A stretch of 64,000 nucleotides of DNA, taken from Candidatus Woesearchaeota archaeon. Its GTDB lineage: Archaea; Nanobdellota; Nanobdellia; Woesearchaeales; GCA-023898365. The stretch is taken from contig CP060219.1 in assembly GCA_023898365.1 (NCBI GenBank), positions 372,001-436,000 on the forward strand, read 5' to 3'. Of this stretch, positions 43,842-52,165 are shown in pieces. Numbering within the stretch: the first letter of the stretch is position 1; every line of letters starts with the position of its first letter. Under the pieces are notes generated by a model. That model was not told where the DNA came from and made no database searches. It was given only the letters and a program-made list of their open reading frames with translations. A program made the translations under genes and the position numbers.

Positions 43842-44776
43842 GAAGAGTACACCTCAACTGATGAATACAGTAAGCGCCCGATAACATCCTCGTCTGTGAC
43901 AATAGATTGGAAGGACTGAGGAAGTAAGACGGCAACTTCTTGCTTTCCAGGAGTTATCGGCAATGACGTGTCAAAAGACACCACAAGAGGGAGGTGATTG
44001 GCCTGAGCTGCCTGATAAAATGCTTTGGCAAGCACACAACCAAATGATTGAGAAAGAGGATCGGACGAAGTAAGAACTAAAAGATCGTTTTGCTTATTTG
44101 TTAAAGCGAGCGTCGCGAAGAAATCTGCCTGAGATTGTTCAAGATCGACTCGAGGTTTTGTTGTATGCCTGCCAAGTGTGTTGGTGACAAAAACATCCTC
44201 TTTGCCCTCTGCCCTGAAAGAAACAAATCGATGATCTTCAAAAGAAGTGATAACTGGAGAAAGATGTTTGTTTAAGACAGGCAAGACAGGATGAGAGGAA
44301 ATGGAAGCATCAGTTGTGACATCTAAAAGAAGTTTTTTGTTGTTAAACGGAAAAATGGTGGGTTCGCAAAAAGTTGCCGCTGATGATTCTTGTAAACGTA
44401 TGTTGTTTTGCGTTCTTACAAGAGTGAGAGATGGTTGCGCAACAAAAAATGCGTTGGTAAACGTCAATGAATCGTCCGTTGCATAAACAAACTCCACTTG
44501 AGATTTCTTATCAGAAGCATAATAATGCGCAACAACAGAGTTTCCAAGTATTGCCAGATCTGAAAAATAATCACTTCGATGAATAAGAATCGATTGGGCA
44601 AGACTTGGAGTAAGAGGCGCAGCAGCGGCCGCATCAAGCGCAAGACCTACATTAAGCACAGTATAGCGCGACCAGATTCCTTCAGGCGAAGCGTTGGCGG
44701 CAATGAGGAAAACACCTACGCCGAAAACCACGGCGAGAATAAGATCTATGAGGACTTTTTGCATACCGCTTGCCAT
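43838..44776 (-). CDS. Membrane-anchored exterior protein, unknown
   Basis: About 312 aa from the ATG at 44776. A hydrophobic helix (about 6-28) precedes a ~280-aa exterior domain with VVSFDTSLPITPGKQEVAVLLP-like strands and few Cys. A TATA-like TTTTTAAAC sits about 27 bp before this ATG; a TTG at 44788 was rejected. First gene of a four-gene operon with 42877-43841 and 39902-42880. Function unknown. Confidence 0.65.
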   Translation of the reverse strand: MASGMQKVLIDLILAVVFGVGVFLIAANASPEGIWSRYTVLNVGLALDAAAAAPLTPSLAQSILIHRSDYFSDLAILGNSVVAHYYASDKKSQVEFVYATDDSLTFTNAFFVAQPSLTLVRTQNNIRLQESSAATFCEPTIFPFNNKKLLLDVTTDASISSHPVLPVLNKHLSPVITSFEDHRFVSFRAEGKEDVFVTNTLGRHTTKPRVDLEQSQADFFATLALTNKQNDLLVLTSSDPLSQSFGCVLAKAFYQAAQANHLPLVVSFDTSLPITPGKQEVAVLLPQSFQSIVTDEDVIGRLLYSSVEVYSS

Positions 44777-44798
44777 AAGAAGAAACAAGGCACGGGAA

Positions 44799-44808
44799 GT
44801 TTAAAAAG
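44799..44808 (-). promoter_or_regulatory. TATA-like box of the 44776-39902 operon
   Basis: TTTTTAAAC on the minus strand, centre about 27 bp before the ATG at 44776. Confidence 0.55.
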
Positions 44809-44819
44809 TTAGCGTGTCT

Positions 44820-46139
44820 CTACGAGAAAGTACACAGACGCTCGCGCTCGAGATCTTCTGCTGCTTGATCAAGATTGGTAATGGTTGCAGCGTACTGTTT
44901 GCGCAGTTGTTCACACGCTCGCGTAAACTCCGTTAGAAGAGAATCAGAAGGATTCACCGCAAACACCTGAGAGGAAAGAAATCCTTGGTGAAGTGCAATA
45001 TCTGAAAAAAGACGACGATGCGCATCGATAAGTTCCGAATCAGTGCTTGAGCGAATTAACTGCCGACTAGAAAACGTGTCAAGGAAATGAATGAGAACTG
45101 GCGCGCTTCTTCGTATTTTTGTAGAATCAAAAACGAGCTCTTTGGCGGCAAATCGAGAATATTCTTGATAAAATTCAAGATAAAACACTTCAAGAAACTC
45201 TTCTTGACGAGCGCCAAATTCTTTTTCGAACGCAGCACTAGCAAGCGAATAAAAGCTTGGATCATCAAGTAACAATTCTGGTTTGAGCAAGAACAAGTCA
45301 GTTAAGAAAACTGTTTGATCGTTTTTGTACGCTTGTCTAATCACCTCATGAAAAGGATTTTTTCCAGGAACGACGGGCGCTTTTTGCAAGAAATCAGCAA
45401 TGACTCTTTCAAGTAAGGCCCTCTTAAAGAGCTGCGAAACAGATGTTGTTGTGGACGATGATGCAAGCAAACCAAGATATGATTCTGGCATAAAATAATA
45501 GTTGATAAAGAAGTCTTGGTTGCCGCCAACAATCATGTAGGTCACAAAAACACGCAAGGGCTCGCTTTGTAAGTTTCTTGTTGATTCTGTTGGCGTAAAC
45601 AACGTATAGTCAATTCCTTCAACAACTAAAGAAAGAGGAGAAAACGCGGAAAGATAAAAAGAAGGATTTGCATAGGTGTCAAATGAGGAACTGCCGATTT
45701 TTGCTGATGAAGGAAAATAGGTGTTCCACGGTTGAAGCACCACCACGTTTGCTGCAAGGACATCTGCAGCAAATATGGGTTGACAAGTTCCTGCTTTTAT
45801 AGAAAAATCTTTTTCTAATCCACAAACACAGTTCACATAATCAACGTTTGGATCAACTAAATGACACCCTTGCAATGCAAGAGGTTCCCTGTTTAAGTTA
45901 TCATATGAAAAAAGAATTTTTTCTTTTGTTGGCAGGACGTAGTCCAGTTCGAAAACACCAAATGGAGCGTTGAAATTAACGTTATTGTTCATTTGTTCAA
46001 CAAATGATTGCGCTGCTTCTTCTGAGGAGATATCATTTGCGTGGACGAACGGTTTGAGTACTGCCCCGAACGTTGCTAAGGTCAAAACAAGAATAAAAAA
46101 CGCTCCAACGACAAGTTGGATGAAGGTCTCACGAAGCAT
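44820..46139 (-). CDS. Membrane-anchored exterior protein, unknown
   Basis: A 439-aa protein with an N-terminal helix (about 7-30), an exterior domain with a Cys cluster (C-x-x-V...C-V-C-G...C, about 92-118), and a long helical C-terminal half (about 220-430). It is preceded by GGTGG and follows the 88-aa gene in the same direction. Family not recognised. Its position among pilin-like proteins suggests a part of the same surface assembly. Confidence 0.65.
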   Translation of the reverse strand: MLRETFIQLVVGAFFILVLTLATFGAVLKPFVHANDISSEEAAQSFVEQMNNNVNFNAPFGVFELDYVLPTKEKILFSYDNLNREPLALQGCHLVDPNVDYVNCVCGLEKDFSIKAGTCQPIFAADVLAANVVVLQPWNTYFPSSAKIGSSSFDTYANPSFYLSAFSPLSLVVEGIDYTLFTPTESTRNLQSEPLRVFVTYMIVGGNQDFFINYYFMPESYLGLLASSSTTTSVSQLFKRALLERVIADFLQKAPVVPGKNPFHEVIRQAYKNDQTVFLTDLFLLKPELLLDDPSFYSLASAAFEKEFGARQEEFLEVFYLEFYQEYSRFAAKELVFDSTKIRRSAPVLIHFLDTFSSRQLIRSSTDSELIDAHRRLFSDIALHQGFLSSQVFAVNPSDSLLTEFTRACEQLRKQYAATITNLDQAAEDLERERLCTFS

Positions 46140-46142
46140 GAG

Positions 46143-46406
46143 TTATCCACCTGCACAAATTTGACCAGCAGGACAACCCCGTTCACCTACGATTAACAGT
46201 CCTTGAGATTGGGCGGCTGATTTATCCATACAAGAATATCCCGCGACAGTATCGCACCGTGTCAAATTTTCGTTGTTATTATCCCAGTTCTTTATCCATT
46301 TGTTCACGACAAACGCAAGCAACCCTAGTATAATGAGTGCTAGCAAGAGCCAGACAAGAAACATAGGAATCGAGTTAGCTTTCCTTCGCGATGCATTTAA
46401 ACCCAT
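46143..46406 (-). CDS. Small Cys-containing membrane protein
   Basis: About 87 aa from the ATG at 46406 (GGAGGATG upstream). A basic N-terminus (NASRRKA), one helix (about 14-34) and a small exterior tail with Cys at CDTVAGYSC and GCPAGQIC. This tail matches in spacing the tail of the 73-aa protein next to it (CGNVPNTFC...GCSDGFKC), so the two are paralogues. The start overlaps the upstream gene by 32 bp. Confidence 0.65.
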   Translation of the reverse strand: MGLNASRRKANSIPMFLVWLLLALIILGLLAFVVNKWIKNWDNNNENLTRCDTVAGYSCMDKSAAQSQGLLIVGERGCPAGQICAGG

Positions 46407-46596
46407 CAGAACATCCTCCAACATTTAAGGTGATTCCCGGCGAACTCTCTTCCACGCAAAACGTGTTTGGCACATTGCCGCATTGACCTGTTTCTGTCGC
46501 ATCGCGAGAAAGCACATCATATTTGTTGAGTATGAAGAGCAAACCGAGCACAAGTATGATCGAAAGCAAGATTCCGGTAATTATGCGAGGATCCAT
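46375..46596 (-). CDS. Small Cys-containing membrane protein
   Basis: A 73-aa protein: a helix from residue 5 to 24 and an exterior tail with four Cys, likely two disulfides. First gene of an operon with the 87-aa and 439-aa genes. A TATA-like element at 46618-46627 is about 27 bp before the ATG, so a leaderless start is likely. Function unknown. Confidence 0.65.
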   Translation of the reverse strand: MDPRIITGILLSIILVLGLLFILNKYDVLSRDATETGQCGNVPNTFCVEESSPGITLNVGGCSDGFKCIAKES

Positions 46597-46617
46597 TATT
46601 TAGATCTAAGAAAACCT

Positions 46618-46627
46618 GCTTTAAAAA
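46618..46627 (-). promoter_or_regulatory. TATA-like box of the 46596 operon
   Basis: TTTTTAAAG on the minus strand, centred about 27 bp before the ATG at 46596. Confidence 0.5.
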
Positions 46628-46643
46628 GTTAACGTAGAAATAC

Positions 46644-47426
46644 TTAGGTGCAAGTCTCGAAATGAATGGTAAAATAGAAGCCATCAGCGACCAGATCACC
46701 ACCTTCTTGTCTGCCTTCGATACCAAGATAGAGGTTAGCATTTGAAGGAGCAGGAGCAGGGTCTTGAAAGGTTGGAAGTTGCACAAGCACAAGAGCCTGC
46801 GCACCAGTATACTTGACACGGGTTGCAGCAGGAACATTAAGCGCGGAAAGCGTTCCTGAACGAGGATCTAAATTTCGATAAGTATCAGTTGAAAGAGCAG
46901 ATTCACCATCCCACGGAGCAAATAACCAATAGAGATTAATATTGTTTGTTTCAAAATCTTGATTTGCAAGAGTTACTTCAAATGATAACTTGTTTCCTTG
47001 CGTGGCAAGAACAGCAGGGTTGACTCGAATTACTGCTCCATTTCCTAATTTTATGCGAGATTCTTCACAATCATTAGGAGGAGGAATGAAAAACACACTC
47101 TTTCTTGCATCAAGCAATTGGCTTTCTGAACTTTGAAGATTATAATTCAAAAGATCAAACAAATGTGTATCCTCAGCCGCATTCAATGATTTGGGCACAC
47201 AACAGGTTTCAGTTGCAGGTTTGCACACGCCGTCTGAAAATATTTCTTCAAATTCTGCATGACAACCGACAGGACTGCACCGTCCCTGATAATATTCACA
47301 AGAGTGAGTTCCTGAAGTCCATGTGCGGATTTTTCCTGTTATTGCAGCAATAAGAATGACAAGAAGTACAAAACCAATAATGATGGCGATGAGATAATCA
47401 ACAACGCTACTTGCTTTTTTGTTCAT
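46644..47426 (-). CDS. Pilin-like-start Cys-rich exterior protein
   Basis: A 260-aa protein: MNKKASSVVDYLIA then a helix (about 10-32), then an exterior Cys-rich region (C-E-Y-Y-Q-G-R-C...C-C-V, about 44-80) and a ~170-aa beta domain. The small Cys motif CxxxxGRCxxxGC...ETCC also appears in the 94- and 88-aa proteins next door. Probably a pilus- or S-layer-like subunit; function unproven. It follows the 88-aa gene closely, without its own clear TATA box. Confidence 0.68.
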   Translation of the reverse strand: MNKKASSVVDYLIAIIIGFVLLVILIAAITGKIRTWTSGTHSCEYYQGRCSPVGCHAEFEEIFSDGVCKPATETCCVPKSLNAAEDTHLFDLLNYNLQSSESQLLDARKSVFFIPPPNDCEESRIKLGNGAVIRVNPAVLATQGNKLSFEVTLANQDFETNNINLYWLFAPWDGESALSTDTYRNLDPRSGTLSALNVPAATRVKYTGAQALVLVQLPTFQDPAPAPSNANLYLGIEGRQEGGDLVADGFYFTIHFETCT

Positions 47427-47468
47427 TTTATTTTCAGCAACTTAGAGGAAAACAATTCGTAACACACA

Positions 47469-47735
47469 TCATATTTGGATGTCGGCAATAGGACAACAAC
47501 CCTCTCCTTGTGATTTACAATAGGTTTCGCCAGCCTCTGGTTGTATGGGTGATGCGCCGTTTGAGCAGAGTCCGCCGGAAAGGGGTTTGCAAACACCTCC
47601 CCGTTCAAAACAAGAAGTGCCTTCTTGATATTTATTTCGCTGGTTGATAACAAGCGCAATAATAACCACCATGATAAGAAGCCCTATTGCAGCAAGGACA
47701 AGAAAATTGATGCTTAAATCAGCTTTGCGATTCAT
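47469..47735 (-). CDS. Pilin-like small Cys protein
   Basis: 88 aa from the ATG at 47735. MNRKADLSINF is followed by a helix (about 9-29), then a tail with six Cys (C-F-E-R-G-G-V-C...C...C...C-C). It is closely similar in layout to the 88-aa protein at 47813-48079 (MNSKGDLSINI). The start 47735 lies about 27 bp after the centre of the TATA box at 47757-47766; the longer in-frame sequence upstream includes a second hydrophobic stretch but would cross that TATA box. Confidence 0.75.
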   Translation of the reverse strand: MNRKADLSINFLVLAAIGLLIMVVIIALVINQRNKYQEGTSCFERGGVCKPLSGGLCSNGASPIQPEAGETYCKSQGEGCCPIADIQI

Positions 47736-47756
47736 GAAGTTCTCAAAGAAAAAGTT

Positions 47757-47766
47757 GTTTATAAAA
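47757..47766 (-). promoter_or_regulatory. TATA box of the 47735 gene
   Basis: TTTTATAAAC on the minus strand, centre about 27 bp before the ATG at 47735. Confidence 0.65.
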
Positions 47767-47812
47767 GTACCGATGAATTTGTTAAGTGAGAACAAAGCGA
47801 AAAGAAAAAAAA

Positions 47813-48079
47813 TTACGATTTTAAGCAACAGGTTTCTGTTGCAACTTTACACGAACCACTTGGATGTGGCGCATACGCATTGCCAAAAATGTCGACAACT
47901 TCCGAACAGGAATTAAAATCGTTTCCTGCAAGGTCGATGCATCGACCGTTTGGACAACTCGCGTTTTTTCCAAATTTATCTAAATTGGACACAACGAGCA
48001 CTGCTAACACAACAAGAAGAAGGGCGCCAATCGCCGCAATGATTATGATGTTAATGCTCAGATCTCCTTTTGAGTTCAT
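47813..48079 (-). CDS. Pilin-like small Cys protein
   Basis: 88 aa from the ATG at 48079, with GAGGTG upstream. MNSKGDLSINIIII and one helix (about 8-28), then a tail with six Cys (CPNGRC...C...C...ETCC). Paralogue of the protein at 47469-47735. The KGDLSIN start is that of many archaeal type IV pilin-like proteins, with basic residues just before the helix. A TATA box lies at 48115-48125. Confidence 0.75.
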   Translation of the reverse strand: MNSKGDLSINIIIIAAIGALLLVVLAVLVVSNLDKFGKNASCPNGRCIDLAGNDFNSCSEVVDIFGNAYAPHPSGSCKVATETCCLKS

Positions 48080-48114
48080 CTTCTCACACCTCAACACTCC
48101 TCATGACATAAAAG

Positions 48115-48125
48115 ATGTTTATAAA
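48115..48125 (-). promoter_or_regulatory. TATA box of the 48079 gene
   Basis: TGTTTATAAACAT, palindromic, with a predicted start site about 14 nt upstream of the ATG; the ribosome-binding site GAGGTG is in the leader. Confidence 0.65.
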
Positions 48126-48154
48126 CATTTCGCATACAACACAATTCGCGAATC

Positions 48155-49240
48155 TTACGAATATAATGGCAATTTCTCACCGACAAGACCGATGTGTTTT
48201 GTTATCTCATAATCGTTTTTTGCGAACACTTCATCTAAATCTTTTGCGTAAACGCTTGCGCCAAGATAATAACCGATGATAATATAGGCGGGGCGCTGAG
48301 ATTCGGGAACGGAAAGAATAGCGACTCTGCCTTGCTCGAAGAGTTCTCGTAAATATAATAAGGAAAGCACAAGATTTATTTCAGGATCCTTCCACACATC
48401 ATTTGTTCCAGGAACATACCTCTTTTCGCTTTGCAAATAGTAATCATCTCTTTTGAACGAAGCAAGCGTTGGATACGAAGAATACCTATTGGCAAGGTAT
48501 GTTGCATAATACCTGTCAACGAGGCTGTTCCAAGTCGGTGAAGTAATTTGGCCAAGCCCCCGAGCAGAACTTCCTCCAGCTGCTGCAATAACATTAAAGC
48601 CAGATTCTTGATGAATCATTGCTAAAAAGACGGGAAACGGCATGGCTTGCTGAGAAGCAAGATTGTTATTGACATACAAGTAGGCAGTAGTAAGAGGTGT
48701 TTTGATTGCTTGTAAACGTTGAGCGGTTGCCACGTAACTTCCCCCTTTTGATTGTAGTTCTGCTACGGCAGCATCAACCATTGCGTTTAGATCTGCTTGC
48801 GAGTATGCTGATTGGGGAATTGAAGCAATAAACAAAGAAAGTGAACCCTCACCACCAGAGTTTTCTCCTTGATGAAGCACCCAGCCTTCAACATCGAGCA
48901 CTGTGTAACAAACAGACACTGGTTTGTTTTTCAACGTGAGCGCGCCTTTGACTACTTGGTAATTTCCCCCTTCATATTTTAACGGATAATAGAGTTCTCC
49001 ATCAACAGGTTTTACAAATAACGTCGTATCTGTTTCAAAAGGAATTGCATTGAAATTGCCACCCTCAAGAACATAGTTATCATTAACAATAAATGAATCT
49101 GCCAAACAAACTTGTTCGGTTGGATTTACCGCAACAGGATTTGACTTCGACAAATCGTATATTGGTTTTGCTAAAACGAGCACGAGCACTGCGACAACAA
49201 TAATGAGAGCTATTTCTGAGATTGCGCGTTTTCCGTTCAT
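48155..49240 (-). CDS. Pilin-like-start protein with lytic transglycosylase (SLT) domain
   Basis: 361 aa from the ATG at 49240. MNGKRAISEIALI and a helix (about 10-26) are followed by a beta-rich region (about 40-130), then an SLT-fold domain at about 195-310. The domain shows the catalytic Glu in HQESGF near 208 and the GLGQI motif near 228, with INLVLSLLYLREL as the closing helix. Such domains cut the glycan of bacterial murein. An archaeon without murein would use it on another substrate or on a partner's wall (inference). Its ATG overlaps the stop of the 42-codon gene by 4 bp, so the two are co-translated. Confidence 0.82.
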   Translation of the reverse strand: MNGKRAISEIALIIVVAVLVLVLAKPIYDLSKSNPVAVNPTEQVCLADSFIVNDNYVLEGGNFNAIPFETDTTLFVKPVDGELYYPLKYEGGNYQVVKGALTLKNKPVSVCYTVLDVEGWVLHQGENSGGEGSLSLFIASIPQSAYSQADLNAMVDAAVAELQSKGGSYVATAQRLQAIKTPLTTAYLYVNNNLASQQAMPFPVFLAMIHQESGFNVIAAAGGSSARGLGQITSPTWNSLVDRYYATYLANRYSSYPTLASFKRDDYYLQSEKRYVPGTNDVWKDPEINLVLSLLYLRELFEQGRVAILSVPESQRPAYIIIGYYLGASVYAKDLDEVFAKNDYEITKHIGLVGEKLPLYS

Positions 49241-49365
49241 TTGAATGAGAGACCTACAAGGCTTTGACTGGCGGTGAATTGACGAAAAAGAAGGAAAGCT
49301 GCAACAGCAATTAAAATAATGATAAGAATCCACTTCCCAACTTCCCAAAGAGTTTCTGATTCCAT
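49237..49365 (-). CDS. 42-aa single-helix membrane protein
   Basis: A gene too short for standard calling: MESETLWEVGKW, one helix (about 13-29) and a short basic/polar end (FRQFTASQSL). It has an ATGA overlap with the SLT-domain gene and a TATA box centred 27 bp upstream (49387-49396), two independent signs that it is real. Probably a small partner of the following membrane protein. No family recognised. Confidence 0.7.
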   Translation of the reverse strand: MESETLWEVGKWILIIILIAVAAFLLFRQFTASQSLVGLSFK

Positions 49366-49386
49366 AATAGTTCCAAGAACAAAATG

Positions 49387-49396
49387 ATTTTATAAA
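49387..49396 (-). promoter_or_regulatory. TATA box of the 49365 operon
   Basis: ATTTATAAAA on the minus strand, centre about 27 bp before the ATG at 49365; leaderless transcript. Confidence 0.65.
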
Positions 49397-49431
49397 TGTT
49401 TATGTGAACACAAGGGAGGGGGCCAACACCA

Positions 49432-50217
49432 TCATATGCGTTGCTGACAGCCAGAAAGCGAGTGAACACCTTCTTTTTGCACCGTAAAAAAATATCCATA
49501 ATCTCCTGCAGCCACATAATTTTTCCCTTGAAGAACAAATTGCCAGAAATTTGTATTAGAAAAAAACGATGAATAAAAATCAGTCACGGAGCCATCCCAC
49601 GAATCTTGCGCGGCCACTTCATACATGAAAAACACATAGACTCTATCCTTTTCATTGATTTCTTTTGGTAAACGATGCACACCTTCAATATTTGCCAGGT
49701 TAACACCTTGATTCATATTTTTCAAATGTACTTGGACTTTGTCTTTAAGTTGCTCTCCTTGCGGTGTTGCGGCAGTTGCGACAAAATCTTGAAAATCAGA
49801 AACAACAAAAGGAACATCCTCATCAAAGTAAACAACCGAACAAACATGACAGAAGCGTTGAGGAGAATCAGTCATGAATAAATCAGCGAAGGATTGCACC
49901 GAGTAAGAAGAAAAATCATCAAGAAATGGTTGCCACGTCGAATAGCATAGATCGAGTTCGTTTGCAATTGATGATTTAATATCTCTCAAATCATCAGTTG
50001 AGAGGGAAATTACGCGCGCATCACAGACATCAAGATCGCCAACCACAGAAATTCCTAATTTAACATTGGCAAGAACACTTGAAAGACTCGACTTGCATGC
50101 TTGTTCTTCAAGATGTTCCTCTCCTGCATCATGAACTCTTGAGATTATGACAAATAACAATCCAGAACCAATAAGCAAAATGATAAGTGCGGCAACCACT
50201 TCACCAGTTTCAGGCAT
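49432..50217 (-). CDS. Membrane-anchored exterior protein with CHVC motif
   Basis: A 261-aa protein. An N-terminal helix (about 8-25) is followed by an exterior domain with the CHVC motif near residue 122 and several other Cys. The layout repeats that of the 278-aa protein at 50210-51046 (CHVCAKIAYEGS vs CHVCSVVYFDED, and GKNYVAAG vs GENYYVIM), so the two are paralogues. The start overlaps the upstream gene by 8 bp. Function unknown. Confidence 0.7.
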   Translation of the reverse strand: MPETGEVVAALIILLIGSGLLFVIISRVHDAGEEHLEEQACKSSLSSVLANVKLGISVVGDLDVCDARVISLSTDDLRDIKSSIANELDLCYSTWQPFLDDFSSYSVQSFADLFMTDSPQRFCHVCSVVYFDEDVPFVVSDFQDFVATAATPQGEQLKDKVQVHLKNMNQGVNLANIEGVHRLPKEINEKDRVYVFFMYEVAAQDSWDGSVTDFYSSFFSNTNFWQFVLQGKNYVAAGDYGYFFTVQKEGVHSLSGCQQRI

Positions 50218-51046
50218 ACGTGCACCCCAGCTTTAATCGTTCGTTATCTGAAAGTACTGCTGTTGCCATAGAAGCAGTTTGGCCTTTATCTTTATTATAA
50301 CGAAACATAATGACATAATAATTTTCTCCAGCAGTAAATAAAGGATCATACGAAATGGTGGTGTGAGGAGATCGAGGAATAAAGAGTTTGTTGTTTTTCA
50401 AAGGATCAAGGACATTCGAGCGGCACGCAGCTCCGGGAAGTGCTTTGCAATTTGCATCAGAAAATGCAAGAAGGTAAGAAAGCACATCGCTTCCTTGGTA
50501 TTGGTTAACCGCAATAAACTCCTCATACGTTGTTGTTTCAGGAAATGATCCTTCGTAAGCAATCTTTGCACACACGTGGCAAACAAAATCATCTCTGTTT
50601 GAAAACTTCGTCTCATACCACAAATCGCCATTATTTATTTGATCAATGCACGCTAGTTGCACTCGACTCACAAAACCATAGACATCGCGAAGAGAATAGA
50701 GATCTGCTACTTTTTCTTCAACAAGAGTTGGTGTTTTTGAAAGGAGAGATTTATGAGGGTTTAATCGCACCGCTTCAAGATGGTTGCCGTTTTCTCTTAG
50801 ATCAAAAACCTTTGCATAGCAAGAAGAAGCCAAAACTAAGTTATCGTCAATGGCGGTTAAGGCTAGTTGTTTTACGAAAGAGCCCTCCGGATCAAAAAAC
50901 CCAACAAGTGAAGAATGTAGTTGACAACTTTCTTCTTCGGAGACTGCAAAAAAATAAGGGATGATAACTAAGAAGACGAGCGCAATGATCAGACCTGCGC
51001 CAATAAGAAAAATGACCCAATTTGCTAATTCTTGTTGTGTTGCCAT
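50210..51046 (-). CDS. Membrane-anchored exterior protein with CHVC motif
   Basis: A 278-aa protein: MATQQELANWV, then a helix (about 10-33), an exterior domain with the CHVC motif near 157, more Cys downstream (CKALPGAAC), and an ending LKLGC. Paralogue of the 261-aa protein that follows. The CxxC motif could bind a metal or form a disulfide; it does not have the look of a thioredoxin fold. It starts 2 bp after the 33-aa gene. Confidence 0.7.
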   Translation of the reverse strand: MATQQELANWVIFLIGAGLIIALVFLVIIPYFFAVSEEESCQLHSSLVGFFDPEGSFVKQLALTAIDDNLVLASSCYAKVFDLRENGNHLEAVRLNPHKSLLSKTPTLVEEKVADLYSLRDVYGFVSRVQLACIDQINNGDLWYETKFSNRDDFVCHVCAKIAYEGSFPETTTYEEFIAVNQYQGSDVLSYLLAFSDANCKALPGAACRSNVLDPLKNNKLFIPRSPHTTISYDPLFTAGENYYVIMFRYNKDKGQTASMATAVLSDNERLKLGCTYA

Positions 51047-51048
51047 GG

Positions 51049-51150
51049 TTAAAACATTTTCAAAGCAATAAAAATAAGAGCGATAAGGAGGATAGCATAC
51101 ATTGCGTACGTAATGAGTTTTTGCATTCCTGCTGAACTTTCTTCATCCAT
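51049..51150 (-). CDS. 33-aa single-helix membrane protein
   Basis: A very short gene: MDEESSAGMQKL then a helix (about 13-31) ending KMF. It has a TATA-like TTTTTTATAT about 27 bp upstream (51174-51183) and lies 2 bp before the next ATG, supporting a real gene. Like the 42-aa protein at 49237-49365 it opens an operon for an exterior membrane protein, so a common small-partner role is possible. Confidence 0.6.
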   Translation of the reverse strand: MDEESSAGMQKLITYAMYAILLIALIFIALKMF

Positions 51151-51173
51151 AAGTATAGTGTGAAGGTGGCGGA

Positions 51174-51183
51174 GATATAAAAA
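51174..51183 (-). promoter_or_regulatory. TATA box of the 51150 operon
   Basis: TTTTTTATAT on the minus strand, centre 27-28 bp before the ATG at 51150. Confidence 0.6.
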
Positions 51184-51198
51184 AGTGTTGATTTGAAA

Positions 51199-51690
51199 TT
51201 AGGCATAGCAAAGGGAAAGGGAGACGAAAATGTTCTTTGCGTTTACTCCACCTATAGGAAGAGGTTGTAACGCTGCGGAGGGCCTTTCTTGGTAAGCAGC
51301 ACATCCTTGTTGATAGCGAAAATATTCTTGATCTTGGAACATGATAACATACTCATAATCATATCCCCACGTACGAAGAGAAAAATTAAGAAGATCTGAA
51401 AGCGTCTCGTTTAACACAACAGCAGGAGTGGTGTCGCCACAAGCACCAATATTATGATTATAGATAACGTCCTTAACAAGTTCCTCGACCGTGTATCCGC
51501 AAGAAGTGTCGTGTTTAAGAGAAGCAAGGATAAAGTTGAATGCGAGTTCCTCGTAGACGTATTCGTCTGAAAAACTGTGTGCGGGAGGGGTTGCGCGGTT
51601 GATCACTACAAAAAGAAGACCTACAGCGAAAAGAAGCACGAAAATAACCAAGCCAACGAGCTCCACTTGGGCAGATCGTTTTGTTTTCAT
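51199..51690 (-). CDS. Pilin-like membrane-anchored protein
   Basis: A 163-aa protein: MKTKRSAQVELVGLVIF gives a basic patch, then A-Q-V-E and a helix, close to the archaeal class III type IV pilin signal (A/G, then Q, with Glu a few residues later). The exterior domain has Cys pairs (CGYTVEELVK, GACGD, GCAAY, LCYA). Overlaps the upstream gene by 4 bp. Last gene of the operon from 53615. Confidence 0.72.
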   Translation of the reverse strand: MKTKRSAQVELVGLVIFVLLFAVGLLFVVINRATPPAHSFSDEYVYEELAFNFILASLKHDTSCGYTVEELVKDVIYNHNIGACGDTTPAVVLNETLSDLLNFSLRTWGYDYEYVIMFQDQEYFRYQQGCAAYQERPSAALQPLPIGGVNAKNIFVSLSLCYA

Positions 51691-52163
51691 GAAAACACAC
51701 TCACCTCGACAAAGCCAAATTGATCAATACGTTCATTTGGATATCTCACCAACACAGGAACAAAAACAGGTCTTGTCGTGTTCTGGTCAGGATTGTGAAA
51801 ATCATACAAAACGAGCTCTCCTCCTTGGGTGTGTAAACGTATGCGAGCATTACCATAATACGAATAAAAATAGTCGGTGTTTTGCGCAACCAACGCAGGT
51901 AAATTGATTGCTTTTTGATAATCAATGCAATAATAACGCACGACGCCCTCTTGTGAACAGGCGACAAGAGTTGATTTGGTAAATGATTGTGCAACTTGCA
52001 CGGTAAGAAATCTGAGCTTTTCATCGATCGCTTGCTCAGTATCTTCTTGGGCGGTCTTGTGAAAGAATCGAAAACCGATGAGTAAAATGATGGTGATAAG
52101 TATGATGACAAAGATGGTTTCCATAAGTTGCACTTGCGATTTTTTGTTCAGGGAGGGTTCCAT
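51687..52163 (-). CDS. Pilin-like membrane-anchored protein
   Basis: A 158-aa protein: NKKSQVQLMETIFVI at residues 6-20 fits the pilin-like signal (S, then Q, Glu at about +6). The helix is about 12-30; the exterior domain has two Cys. GGAGGG upstream of the ATG. Adjacent to the 320-aa gene by 2 bp and to the 163-aa gene by a 4-bp overlap. Function unknown. Confidence 0.72.
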   Translation of the reverse strand: MEPSLNKKSQVQLMETIFVIILITIILLIGFRFFHKTAQEDTEQAIDEKLRFLTVQVAQSFTKSTLVACSQEGVVRYYCIDYQKAINLPALVAQNTDYFYSYYGNARIRLHTQGGELVLYDFHNPDQNTTRPVFVPVLVRYPNERIDQFGFVEVSVFS

Positions 52164-52165
52164 TA

